Shown piece by piece: positions 50,794 to 58,950 of a stretch of DNA of 64,000 bases. A model generated the notes under the pieces. That model saw nothing but the letters and a program-made list of their open reading frames with translations. It made no database searches and was not told where the DNA came from. The position numbers were made by a program, and so were the translations under genes. Numbering within the stretch: the first letter of the stretch is position 1; every line of letters begins with the position of its first letter. Where the stretch lies: positions 9,916,501-9,980,500 of the forward strand of contig NZ_JACHNC010000001.1 of assembly GCF_014205215.1 (NCBI RefSeq), written 5' to 3'. This DNA is from Actinoplanes lobatus (GTDB lineage: Bacteria > Actinomycetota > Actinomycetes > Mycobacteriales > Micromonosporaceae).

Positions 50794-51779
50794 GCGATAC
50801 CTACGCAGGGCTGATCGCACCGGCCGGCGGCACGAAGTTCTATGAGGGCGCCGGGATCTTCGAGTCGGTGAGCGGGATGGTGGACAGTCTCACCCAAAGG
50901 AACTTCCTCGCCGCGGGCGGCAACTTCGTCGCCAGCAGCCTGGCGGCCCTCGGCACGATCATGGACCCACTGCAATCGCTGTTCGCCGCCGGCGTGGGCT
51001 GGGCGATGGAGCACGTGGATGTCCTGCGTGAGCCACTGGACAAGCTGATGGGCGATCCGAAAGCCATCGAGGGGCACGCCGACAGCTGGAAGAACATCGA
51101 GAGACGCATCTACGAAACGACGGAACTCTTCGTCGCAGAGGTCAAATCCACCACAGCGGTCTGGACAGCCGCATCAGCTGCCGCATTTCGGAAGCGGGCC
51201 CGGGCACATGCCGAGACCGTTCAGGCTACGGGGGCGATCGCTGACGCACTCAGCAAGGCGACCACCGCACTCGGCGCGGTGGTCGGTATCGCCCGCAACA
51301 CCATCCGCGACATCATTGCTCAGGTGGTGGGCGCCATCATCTCCAAGCTCTTGCAGGCCGCCACTGCCGTCCTGCTGCCCAAAGCCCTCATGGAAGTCGC
51401 CGTCCTGGTGTCCCAAACGAGCATCAAGATCCTGACGGTGATGAAGGAGTTGGTGTTGAAGATCAAGGAGATCGGATCCGGCATTGAAAAGCTGAGTCGG
51501 ATGATCGAGAAGTTGACGAGCGCCAAATTGGATGTCACCCGCCTCATGACGCACCGGGTTGAGGCCGCCGGCGTCGCACGGGAAGGTTGGACCGGGCCGG
51601 TCAAGGCCTATGCCGCCCTCACCCTTGGCGACGCCCGTGTCTACGGCCCGATTCAGCAGGTGCTCATCAACACCGGACGATCTGCCGCGGAGACGAACAC
51701 CTCACAGAATTCGGGGTCGGCCGCCGACAGCACACGCAAGAAGGATCCTGAGCCGAACCCTGTCGATCTGCCGGATTGA
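50790..51779 (+). CDS. Large WXG100/PPE-like type VII secretion substrate candidate
   Basis: 329 residues. The N-terminal half is helical with a hydrophobic, Ala/Gly-rich stretch (about 40-75). SWKNIERRIYETTELFVAEV is followed by TTAVWTAASAAAFRKRA (about 125-141), where W-T-A-A resembles the WXG turn of WXG100 proteins. A long hydrophobic helical region (about 155-215, VVGIARNTIRDIIAQVVGAI) follows, then a hydrophilic C-terminus without a recognised toxin domain. The layout suggests an ESX-exported protein or membrane-inserting effector. No EccC ATPase or other ESX core gene is in the window. Confidence 0.65.
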   Translation: MSDTYAGLIAPAGGTKFYEGAGIFESVSGMVDSLTQRNFLAAGGNFVASSLAALGTIMDPLQSLFAAGVGWAMEHVDVLREPLDKLMGDPKAIEGHADSWKNIERRIYETTELFVAEVKSTTAVWTAASAAAFRKRARAHAETVQATGAIADALSKATTALGAVVGIARNTIRDIIAQVVGAIISKLLQAATAVLLPKALMEVAVLVSQTSIKILTVMKELVLKIKEIGSGIEKLSRMIEKLTSAKLDVTRLMTHRVEAAGVAREGWTGPVKAYAALTLGDARVYGPIQQVLINTGRSAAETNTSQNSGSAADSTRKKDPEPNPVDLPD

Positions 51780-51792
51780 GAAGGGGAACGAC

Positions 51793-52374
51793 ATGGATCC
51801 GCATGACGATCCGATGGCGAAGTACCGTGCCAAAGCGGCGGAGATGAGGGCGGCCCTCGACCGCGAGATGGCGGAGGACGAGGCCAAAGGGGCCGCGATG
51901 TCCGCCGTCAGCGAGCACAGGGGCGGCACATTGCGCCTGGTCGCCGCGATGGCCGGAATCGCCGTGCTGAGCCTTGCCATCGTCGGCTTCGGTATCACTC
52001 TCGTCGGGATGTCCCACCACGACTTCGACGACGCCCATGGGACCGGTTGGGCGGTCGTGGAAGCTTGTGATCGCCACGGACCCGTTACCAACCAGGGATT
52101 CGGCTATTGGGACAGTTGCCGATTCACCGTCCGCTGGGATGACGGAACAGCCGATGATGATCTGGTGAGCGACGGCTTGTTCGCTTCTGCGGACATCGGT
52201 CGAGATGTTCGGGTGGGCTACCTCGACAGAAGCGCCGACAGCATGGAACTCGCCCGTGAGGACACACCGCCACGACCGTGGTTCAAGTGGATCGGTGTGG
52301 TCGTCGGGATCATCGGCGGGCTGCCGCTTCTGGTCATCGGCATCATGATCAGCCTGCTACTCCAACGGAAGTGA
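51793..52374 (+). CDS. Two-TM protein with extracytoplasmic domain (DUF6346-like)
   Basis: 193 residues from the ATG at 51793, with AGGGG upstream. A charged helical start (residues 1-45, KYRAKAAEMRAALDREMAED) precedes TM1 (about 47-72). An extracytoplasmic beta-rich domain with two cysteines follows (about 75-160, VVEACDRHGPVTNQGFGYWD and SCRFTVRWDDGT), then TM2 (about 165-190). I recall this pattern as DUF6346 in Micromonosporaceae. It is last in the ESX-like block, 13 bp after the large protein, and might be an immunity or membrane partner. The 3' end overlaps the convergent monooxygenase by 18 nt. Confidence 0.65.
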   Translation: MDPHDDPMAKYRAKAAEMRAALDREMAEDEAKGAAMSAVSEHRGGTLRLVAAMAGIAVLSLAIVGFGITLVGMSHHDFDDAHGTGWAVVEACDRHGPVTNQGFGYWDSCRFTVRWDDGTADDDLVSDGLFASADIGRDVRVGYLDRSADSMELAREDTPPRPWFKWIGVVVGIIGGLPLLVIGIMISLLLQRK

Positions 52375-53802
52375 GCCCGGCAGGAAGTCGGAACGGTTGA
52401 GGGTGGCGGTTCGGCGGCGGTATTCGGTGGCCTTGCCCGGCCAGTTGGCGACCACGCGGCCGGCGGCGGTGCGGTACCAGCTCTGGCACGCCGTCCACAC
52501 CGAGCCGGCCAGGCGGGACTGGATCTCGGTGTCGTAGGCGGCCGCGACCTCAGGCCGTACCTCCAGATCGTCGCCTGCCGCGACCCGCCGGACGGCCTGC
52601 GTTATCCACCTGGCCTGGGCCTCGTGGAAGTAGATCACCGAGGTGTTGCCGGTGTTCGTGTTCGGGCCGTAGACCAGGAACATGTTGGGGAAGCCGGGCA
52701 CCGCGAGACCGAGGTACGCGTGTGCCCCGTCCCGCCATTCGTCGGCGAGCACGACGCCGTCGCGGCCGGTGACCCGGATCGGGACGAGGAACTCGGTGGC
52801 GGCGAAACCGGTGCCGTAGATCAGCACGTCGCACGGGTGGTCGGCGCCGTCGGCGGTGCGGACGCCGTCCGGGGTCACCGCGACGATCTTCTCGGTGACC
52901 AGGTCGACGTCGGGGCGGGCCATGGTGGGCAGCCAGGCGTTCGTGAACAGCACCCGCTTGCAGCCCATCGGCTCGTCCGGGGTGACCTTGGCGCGGAGTT
53001 CCGGATCGCGGACCTGCCAGCGCCGCTGACTCGACGAGTAGCCGCGGACCAGGGCGTTGACCACCCGGTTGCCGGTCAGGGCGGCGCCCGGGACGAGGGT
53101 GAGGCCCCAGGTGGCGGCGCGGGACAGCAGCATCAGCGACGGCATCCGGCGGTAGGCGGCCTTGCGGAGGCGGCCGTAGCGACGGTCGGGTTTGGGCAGT
53201 GTCCACGGCGCGGTGCGCTGGAAGACGGTGACGTGGGCGGCGGTTCCGGCGATCGCGGGGACGAGCTGGATGGCGCTGGCTCCGGTGCCGACGACCGCGA
53301 CCCGGTTGCCCGCGACCGGGATGTCGGGGGTCCAGTGTGCGGTGTGCACGGCGACGCCCGCGAAGGTCTCCGCGCCGGGGAGCGCCGGGATCGACGGGCG
53401 GGACAGTTGACCGACGGCCGGGATCAGCACGTCCGCGCGTACGATCTCGTGGTCTTTCAACACAATCTCCCAGCCGCCGCCGGACCACGAGGCGGAGGCC
53501 ACCTCGGCGCCGAAACGGACCCGCGGCGTGACGCCCCAGACGTCCGCGCACCGTTGCAGATAGGCGAGGATCTCGTCGTGCGGCGGGTAGCGGCGCGACC
53601 AGTCCGGGTTCAGGGCGCGGGAGTAGGAGTAGAGCGGCGCCGGCACGTCACAGGCACACCCCGGATAGGTGTTGTCGCGCCACACGCCGCCGGCCCGGTC
53701 GGCCTTCTCCAGCAGGACGATGTCGTCGAAGCCGGCGCGGAGCAGTTCGGCGGCGACCGCCACCCCGCCGAACCCGGCGCCGATGATCGCGATGCGGGTC
53801 AT
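52357..53802 (-). CDS. FAD-dependent (Baeyer-Villiger-type) monooxygenase
   Basis: 481 residues from the ATG at 53802, which overlaps the stop of the upstream GMC oxidoreductase gene (ATGA). FAD motif IIGAGFGGVAVAAELLRAGF is at 5-24 and the NADPH motif VVGTGASAIQLVPAIAG at about 185. Between them lies FAGVAVHTAHWTPD, close to the Baeyer-Villiger fingerprint FxGxxxHxxxW(P/D). It should insert oxygen into a ketone or oxygenate a lipid or steroid. Translational coupling to the ChoD-like enzyme suggests that the two act on the same molecule, perhaps a 3-ketosteroid. Confidence 0.88.
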   Translation of the reverse strand: MTRIAIIGAGFGGVAVAAELLRAGFDDIVLLEKADRAGGVWRDNTYPGCACDVPAPLYSYSRALNPDWSRRYPPHDEILAYLQRCADVWGVTPRVRFGAEVASASWSGGGWEIVLKDHEIVRADVLIPAVGQLSRPSIPALPGAETFAGVAVHTAHWTPDIPVAGNRVAVVGTGASAIQLVPAIAGTAAHVTVFQRTAPWTLPKPDRRYGRLRKAAYRRMPSLMLLSRAATWGLTLVPGAALTGNRVVNALVRGYSSSQRRWQVRDPELRAKVTPDEPMGCKRVLFTNAWLPTMARPDVDLVTEKIVAVTPDGVRTADGADHPCDVLIYGTGFAATEFLVPIRVTGRDGVVLADEWRDGAHAYLGLAVPGFPNMFLVYGPNTNTGNTSVIYFHEAQARWITQAVRRVAAGDDLEVRPEVAAAYDTEIQSRLAGSVWTACQSWYRTAAGRVVANWPGKATEYRRRTATLNRSDFLPGSLPLE

Positions 53803-55469
53803 GGCCGCCGTCCGATGGTGAGCCGCAGCGCGGCGGGGGCGGACGCGGGCACCACGGGTTCGCGGGGCGCCACCGGTTCGACCGGCGCGAACCCGGATGA
53901 CGGCCGCGGATCCGGCTCGCCGGCGTTCGGCCACAGCGCGACCGCCCGCTCGGCCAGGGCGGTGATCGTCAGGGACGGGTTGACGCCCAGGTTGGCGGCG
54001 ACCACCGACCCGTCGATGACGTGCAGCCCGGGATGCCCGAAGAGCCGGTGGTACGGGTCGACGACCCCCTGCGAGGGGTCCGCGCCGATCGCGCACCCGC
54101 CGATGAAGTGCCCGGTGACCGGCCGCCCCACCAGCTCGGTGTAGGAGCCGGTCGGCACCCCGTCCACCTCGGCGGCGACCCGGCGGGCCACGTCGTGCGC
54201 GGCCGGCACCCACACCGGGTTCGGCTCGCCGATGCCGGGCCGGCTGGTGATCCGCCGCCCGAACAGGCCGCGCCGGGTGTGCACGGTGATCGAGTTGTCC
54301 AGCGGCTGCATGGCCAGCAGCACCACGGTCTCCTTGGACCAGTTCCGCGGCGAGAGGTAGAGCCGCATGTCCCGGCCGGCCTTCGCGATCGTCTTGACGG
54401 CCTGCCACCAGCGCGGGCGGCCCTCGTCGACCAGTGCCGTGGCGAGCAGCGCCAGCAGGTTGCTGCCGGGTCCGTACCGGACCGGTTCGACGTGGGTGAC
54501 CGGGTCCGGGTGGATCGAGGAGGTGATCGCGATCCCGTGACTGAAGTCGCGGTCCGTGCGGCGGGTGCGCGCTCCGAGGATCGATTCCGAGTTGGTACGG
54601 CTGAGCTCGCCCAGCCGTGCCGAGACGTCCGGCAGCAGTCCCCGGTCGCGCATCCGGTGCAGCAGGCGCTGGGTGCCGAGGGCGCCACCGGCGAAGACGA
54701 CCTGCTCGGCGGTGAAGGTCCGCTTCGTGAGCCCGCCGGTGCGCCGGGTCTCCACCAGGTAGCCGCCGCCGTCACGCGGTCGCACCGCACGGACCGTGGT
54801 GAGCGGGTGCACCTCGGCGCCGGCCCGCTCGGCGAGGTAGAGGTAGTTCTTGACCAGGGTGTTCTTGGCGTTGTCCCGGCAGCCGGTCATGCACGAGCCG
54901 CAGAGGGTGCAGGTGCGGCGGTCCGGTCCCGCTCCCCCGAAGAACGGATCCGTCACAGAAACGCCCGGCTCGTCCCCGAACAGCACGCCGACCGGGGTGT
55001 GCCGGTAGGTGTGGCCCACGCCCATGTCGTCGGCGACCGCGCGCAGGGCCCGGTCGGAGGCCGTCTCGACCGGGTTCGTCGTCACGCCGAGCATGCGTTT
55101 CGCCTGCTCGTAATAGGGGGCCAGCTCGGACTTCCAGTCGGCGATGCCGGACCACTGCGGGTCGGCGTAGAAGGCGTCGGGCGGCTCGTACAGGGTGTTG
55201 GCGTAGCCCAGGGAGCCACCGCCGACCCCGGCGCCCGACATGATCATCACGTCCCGGAGCAGGGTGAGCCGGAGGATGCCGTAGCAGCCGAACCCGGGCG
55301 CGTAGAGGTAGTCGCGCAGCCGCCAGGACGTCTTGGCGAACTGCTCGTCGGTGAACCGGCGGCCGGCTTCGAGGACGCCGACGCGGTAGCCCTTCTCGGT
55401 GAGACGCAGCGCGGTCACGCTGCCACCGAAACCGGAGCCGATGACGAGGACGTCGTAGTCGTACGACAT
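53799..55469 (-). CDS. choD: GMC oxidoreductase, ChoD-like (cholesterol oxidase family)
   Basis: 556 residues. The N-terminus YDVLVIGSGFGGSVTALRLT (FAD) is followed by EKGYRVGVLEAGRRF and FAKTSW. Later blocks are GAGVGGGSLGYANTLY, the cysteine cluster CTLCGSCMTGCRDNAKNTL (about 186-204), HFIGGCAIGADPSQGVVDPY and VVAANLGVNPSLTITALAER (shortened). These match mycobacterial ChoD (Rv3409c) closely as I recall it. ChoD was annotated as cholesterol oxidase, but its true substrate is debated. The cysteine cluster may bind metal. It is coupled to the monooxygenase downstream. Confidence 0.87.
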   Translation of the reverse strand: MSYDYDVLVIGSGFGGSVTALRLTEKGYRVGVLEAGRRFTDEQFAKTSWRLRDYLYAPGFGCYGILRLTLLRDVMIMSGAGVGGGSLGYANTLYEPPDAFYADPQWSGIADWKSELAPYYEQAKRMLGVTTNPVETASDRALRAVADDMGVGHTYRHTPVGVLFGDEPGVSVTDPFFGGAGPDRRTCTLCGSCMTGCRDNAKNTLVKNYLYLAERAGAEVHPLTTVRAVRPRDGGGYLVETRRTGGLTKRTFTAEQVVFAGGALGTQRLLHRMRDRGLLPDVSARLGELSRTNSESILGARTRRTDRDFSHGIAITSSIHPDPVTHVEPVRYGPGSNLLALLATALVDEGRPRWWQAVKTIAKAGRDMRLYLSPRNWSKETVVLLAMQPLDNSITVHTRRGLFGRRITSRPGIGEPNPVWVPAAHDVARRVAAEVDGVPTGSYTELVGRPVTGHFIGGCAIGADPSQGVVDPYHRLFGHPGLHVIDGSVVAANLGVNPSLTITALAERAVALWPNAGEPDPRPSSGFAPVEPVAPREPVVPASAPAALRLTIGRRP

Positions 55470-55476
55470 CGCCGTA

Positions 55477-55505
55477 CCATCACACCCTTATTGGCAACAT
55501 GTCAA
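55477..55505 (-). promoter_or_regulatory. Weak promoter/operator before the ChoD-like gene
   Basis: On the minus strand TTGACA (55505-55500) is 17 bp from TGATGG (55482-55477), which would start transcription almost at the ATG (leaderless). The -35 overlaps an imperfect palindrome TTGGCA-ACA-TGTCAA (55491-55505). The -10 is poor, so this is tentative. Confidence 0.35.
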
Positions 55506-55579
55506 CAACTGGTTTCCGGTCTTGACCCGCAGCGCGAATCACCTTCCCGTCCTGATCTCCCGGTGGAAGGCTGGCCCCC

Positions 55580-55660
55580 ATGAGCGAGCTTGCGAGCGAA
55601 TCATCGAGCTCAGCCATGAAGTCATTGCGGCGCCGGAGCGCAACGGAGGTGGCGGAATGA
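55580..55660 (+). CDS. 26-residue upstream ORF before the hydrolase
   Basis: ATG at 55580 opens a 26-codon frame (MSELASESSSSAMKSLRRRS plus six residues) whose TGA overlaps the hydrolase ATG in an ATGA junction. It could be a leader peptide that couples translation. It contains GAGCGAGCTTGCGAGCGA, which looks like a short dispersed Actinoplanes-type repeat, so it may equally be chance. Confidence 0.3.
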   Translation: MSELASESSSSAMKSLRRRSATEVAE

Positions 55661-56520
55661 CCGACCTGTCCTATGATCGCCGCGGATCCGGCCCGCCGTT
55701 GGTGCTCATCCATGGCCTGGGCAGCCACCGCCAGGTCTGGTCCCCCGTCCTCGACGCGGTCGCCGAGCACCACGACGTGATCGCGCTGGACCTGCCCGGC
55801 TTCGGCGACTCCCCACATTGGACCGGGCCCGCACCCCGCCCATCCCCCACGGCCCCCGCGCACCCGGACTCGCCCGGCAGCGGGACCGCGCCGTCGCCCG
55901 AAACGCCGCTCCCCGGCTCGGTCGCACATCTGGCCGATCAGGTCGAGGCGTTCCTGGAACGGCTCGGCATCGACACCCCCGCGATCGCCGGCAATTCGCT
56001 GGGCGGCGGCATCGCCCTGGAACTCGGCCGCCGCGGCCACGCCCGCGCGGTGACCGCCTTCGCCCCGATCGGCTTCTGGACCCGGGCGGAACGCCGCTGG
56101 TGCCAGACCGCCGTCACCGCGGCCCGGACCGTCGCCACCCGCCTGTCCCCCTCGCTGCCGCGGATCATGGCGTCCCCGGCGGGCAGGTCGGCGTTCTGCG
56201 CGCTCTTCTACGCCCACCCGGCCCGCCTCGACCCGGCCGGCAGCGTCCACGCGGCCCGCGCCCTGGCCGGCGCGCCCGGCTTCGCCGAGGCCCGCGACGC
56301 CTTCACCCACCTTCGCCCGTGGTCCTTCGCCGAGGCCGGCTCACTCCCCCGCATCCCGGTCACCATCGCCTGGGGTACGCGCGACGCCATCCTCCCCTTC
56401 CACCAGTCGCGCCGGGCCCGCACGATCCTCCCGACCGCCCGCCACGTGACCCTCCCGAGCGCCGGCCACCTCCCGTTCTCCGACGCCCCCACCCCCTGCG
56501 CCGCCCTCCTCACCCCCTGA
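55657..56520 (+). CDS. Alpha/beta hydrolase
   Basis: 287 residues. Opening GPPLVLIHGLGSHRQVWSPV (oxyanion HG), ALDLPGFGDS, nucleophile elbow IAGNSLGGGIALELG with the Ser near residue 115, Asp in WGTRDAILPF and His in PSAGHLPFSD complete the triad. An insertion rich in Pro and Ser (about 55-85) after the DLPGFGDS strand is unusual. GGAGG lies 7 nt before the ATG. The family covers esterases, C-C hydrolases and epoxide hydrolases; the substrate is unknown. It is divergent from choD. Confidence 0.85.
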   Translation: MTDLSYDRRGSGPPLVLIHGLGSHRQVWSPVLDAVAEHHDVIALDLPGFGDSPHWTGPAPRPSPTAPAHPDSPGSGTAPSPETPLPGSVAHLADQVEAFLERLGIDTPAIAGNSLGGGIALELGRRGHARAVTAFAPIGFWTRAERRWCQTAVTAARTVATRLSPSLPRIMASPAGRSAFCALFYAHPARLDPAGSVHAARALAGAPGFAEARDAFTHLRPWSFAEAGSLPRIPVTIAWGTRDAILPFHQSRRARTILPTARHVTLPSAGHLPFSDAPTPCAALLTP

Positions 56521-56562
56521 CGAGTGACCCCCGCTGGCGTATGTCGTGCGCATACTCGGACC

Positions 56563-56829
56563 ATGAGCAAGAAGGCGGAACGGCTGCACCTACGGGTGGG
56601 CGCCGAACAGAAAGCGTTGCTGCAAGCGGCCAGTCACGCCACCGGCTCCAGCGTGTCGGCGTTCGTCCGGAACGCGGCCACCAAGGCAGCAGCCGACGTG
56701 CTCGCCGACCGGCGCACGTTCCTACTGGGTGAAGAGGCGTGGCAGGCGTTCGACGAGGCGCTCGATCGCCCGTCCCAGGACGTCGCGGGTCTGCGGAAAC
56801 TGCTGACCGCGCCGACCGACCTCAACTAG
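56563..56829 (+). CDS. DUF1778 family (TacA-like) antitoxin, orphan
   Basis: 88 residues: ribbon-helix-helix N-terminus (ERLHLRVGAEQKALLQAAS, SVSAFVRNAATKAAADVL), then RTFLLGEEAWQAFDEAL, the toxin-binding tail typical of TacA antitoxins (FxLxxxxWxxFxxAL). TacA pairs with a GNAT toxin that acetylates charged tRNA, normally encoded immediately downstream. Here an insertion sequence sits exactly at the stop codon and no GNAT gene follows it. The antitoxin frame and stop are intact. Confidence 0.85.
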   Translation: MSKKAERLHLRVGAEQKALLQAASHATGSSVSAFVRNAATKAAADVLADRRTFLLGEEAWQAFDEALDRPSQDVAGLRKLLTAPTDLN

Positions 56830-56831
56830 CC
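56824..56831. repeat. Target site duplication, left copy
   Basis: AACTAGCC directly abuts the left inverted repeat of the insertion sequence and is repeated at 58342-58349. It contains the TAG stop of the antitoxin gene. Confidence 0.9.
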
Positions 56832-58341
56832 GCAACGCCGTTCAGTTAGGCGGTCCGGGCTGGCGTCAAGGGTGTTGATCAGAAAGTAGGAAGCGGAGTT
56901 CCGGTATAGAGGTTTGTCACTCCAAGACAACCCACCCCAGGACTCCGCTTGCTCGATCAGATTGCCATAACCCGCACCGTGACGGTAGCTGCAGGGGTGT
57001 TCGCGCCGGGGCATCTGGGCGAGCTGACCCGGCTGATTCCGTTCGAGATGGTCGATGACGTTCTTGCCGCCACCGGGCGGGTGCAGCAGCGGGTACGGCT
57101 GCTGCCGGGCCGGGTGGTGGTGTATCTGCTGCTGGCCGGGGTGCTGTTCGCCGAATACGGCTACCTGCAGGTGTGGCAACAGTTGACCGCGGGGCTGGCC
57201 GGGTTGAGCCTGGCCGAGCCTTCTTCCAGTGCTTTGCGGCAGGCCCGGCAGCGTCTCGGATCCGCGCCGTTGCGAGCATTGTTCGATCTGCTGCGCGGCC
57301 CGGCCGCGACGTCGGCCACCCCAGCGGTCCGCTGGCAAGGCCTGCTGCTGACCGCGGTCGACGGGACGACGCTGTCGGTCGCCGATGCCGCCGCGGTCGG
57401 CGTCCGCTACCGCAAACAGCGCGGTAACCACGGCGGGGCCGGCTACCCGACGCTACGGCTGAGCGCTCTGCTGGCCTGCGGCACCCGCTCGGTGATCGAC
57501 GCCGTTTTCGACCCGCTCGGCACCAGCGAACTCGATCAGGCCCGCGTACTGGCCCGCAGCCTGAAAGCGGGGATGCTGCTGCTGGCCGACCGCAACTACG
57601 CTGCCGCCGATCTGGTCAAGACCCTCGCCGCCACGAAGGCCGAGTTGCTGATCCGCTGCAAGAGTGGCCGCCGCCTGCCGGTCATCACCCGTCACCGGGA
57701 CGGCTCCTGGCTGTCCACGATCGGCACCGTGCGGGTGCGGGTCATCGACGCCCGGATCGCGGTCAAGACCAGCACCGGCACGAGCACCGGTGACTACCGG
57801 CTGATCACCACCCTGCTGGACGCCCGCCGACACCCAGCCGGGGAACTGATCACGCTGTATCACCAGCGGTGGGAGATCGAGACCGCCTACCTGGAGCTGA
57901 AGTCCAGCATTCTCGGTGGCCGGGTCCTACGCGCCCGTACCCCGGACGGCATCGACCAGGAGATCCACGCGCTGCTGATCGTCTACCAGCTCCTACGCAC
58001 CGCCATGGTCGATGCCACTGACACCCGGCCCGGCCTCGACCCGGACCGGGCCAGCTTCACCACCGCTTTGATCACCGCCCGCAACCAGGTCATCCAAGCC
58101 GCGGGCATCATCACCGACACCGTCGTCGACCTCGTCGGCGCGATCGGCCAGGCAGTCCTGGACCACCTACTGCCCGACCGCCGGATCCGGGTGAAAGCCC
58201 GCATGATCAAACGATCGAACTCCAAATACCAGGCCCGCGGCCCGAACATCGACCGGCGCACCTACCAAGCCACCATCGCCATCAACATCATCACCGACGG
58301 ACCTTGACGAACCCGACGCTGGCCTAACTGAACGGCGTTGC
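56832..58341 (+). mobile_element. Complete IS4-type insertion sequence, 1510 bp
   Basis: Terminal inverted repeats of 20 bp are perfect (left from 56832, right ending 58341; outer end GCAACGCCGTTCAGTTAGGC). They continue imperfectly inward and share GTCAAG. An 8-bp direct duplication (AACTAGCC) flanks the element. It carries one intact transposase gene. Identical ends, an exact duplication and an intact gene suggest recent, possibly still active, insertion. Confidence 0.95.
56949..58307 (+). CDS. IS4 family transposase
   Basis: 452 residues from a TTG at 56949 (MLDQIAITRTVTVAAGVFAP). The first about 140 residues are the DNA-binding domain with FAPGHLGELTRLIPFEMVDD (20 residues), typical of this IS4 subgroup. 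Catalytic triad: Asp in TAVDGTTLSVAD (about 139), Asp in LLLADRNYAAADL (about 216) and Glu in YHQRWEIETAYLELK (about 312), with the Y-(2)-R-(3)-E-(6)-K signature. The gene is uninterrupted and fills the element between its inverted repeats. Confidence 0.95.
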   Translation: MLDQIAITRTVTVAAGVFAPGHLGELTRLIPFEMVDDVLAATGRVQQRVRLLPGRVVVYLLLAGVLFAEYGYLQVWQQLTAGLAGLSLAEPSSSALRQARQRLGSAPLRALFDLLRGPAATSATPAVRWQGLLLTAVDGTTLSVADAAAVGVRYRKQRGNHGGAGYPTLRLSALLACGTRSVIDAVFDPLGTSELDQARVLARSLKAGMLLLADRNYAAADLVKTLAATKAELLIRCKSGRRLPVITRHRDGSWLSTIGTVRVRVIDARIAVKTSTGTSTGDYRLITTLLDARRHPAGELITLYHQRWEIETAYLELKSSILGGRVLRARTPDGIDQEIHALLIVYQLLRTAMVDATDTRPGLDPDRASFTTALITARNQVIQAAGIITDTVVDLVGAIGQAVLDHLLPDRRIRVKARMIKRSNSKYQARGPNIDRRTYQATIAINIITDGP

Positions 58342-58349
58342 AACTAGCC
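58342..58349. repeat. Target site duplication, right copy
   Basis: AACTAGCC immediately follows the right inverted repeat and matches 56824-56831. Confidence 0.9.
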
Positions 58350-58950
58350 GAGCGAGGCCCTTGGGCCGTTCCGTCCGTGCGGCGCCGGCTTGCGTCGTGG
58401 TCCGGCCTTTGCCGCGCCCGCCGGGCTGAGATCGGTCGGATACCCCCGCATGTGCCGCCGGTCGCGCCGGGTGGGTGGTGGCGCTTGACGACGGTCGTGC
58501 CACGGGAACCCGCCAGGTGTCACTCACCGTGACCATGGCGGTGAGTGTGTGGAGGGGCGTGGTATTTCGGTGCTGTTCCGACGACCTCGATTTACCACAT
58601 GAGCCGATGAACGGGGCTCCTCGCTCACACGGAGTTCCGGCCGGTCGGGTTTTCGGAGTGGGCGGGCCACCGGGTGGGTGACCGGCGCAACGGCTGAGAG
58701 CGGGCACCCCGGTTGCCTGGCCAGCAAGACCGCGACCACCCGCCCAGCGCGACCGGCCACAGAGGGGTAGGGAGCCGGCGCCCCGGCCGTGACCGGCGGC
58801 AGGCAGGGGGTGGTGGCGACCGGGCCGGCCTGCCCGGTCACCGATCTACGCCCGGCGGGCGCGGCACGGGCCGGAGCGGGCAGCCAGATCGCGCCGACCG
58901 GACGGGACGGGACAGATGAGGCGGGACGAGGACACGCGTACCGGAAAGGG
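58350..58950. other. 600-bp region without a supported gene
   Basis: Frames on both strands are open but lack domains, ribosome-binding sites and convincing composition. A small stem GGCCC-TT-GGGCC lies just right of the IS. If the antitoxin once had a GNAT toxin downstream, it is not recognisable here. The region also holds the 3' flank of cyp125. Confidence 0.5.

Noticed and set aside
55491..55505. KstR site before the ChoD-like gene
   Set aside because: GCAACATGTCAA-type sequence lacks the GTT half and the fixed first base, so it does not meet the consensus used for the three reported sites.
58350..58950. GNAT toxin partner for the DUF1778 antitoxin
   Set aside because: No frame on either strand shows the GNAT acetyl-CoA loop or other toxin features.
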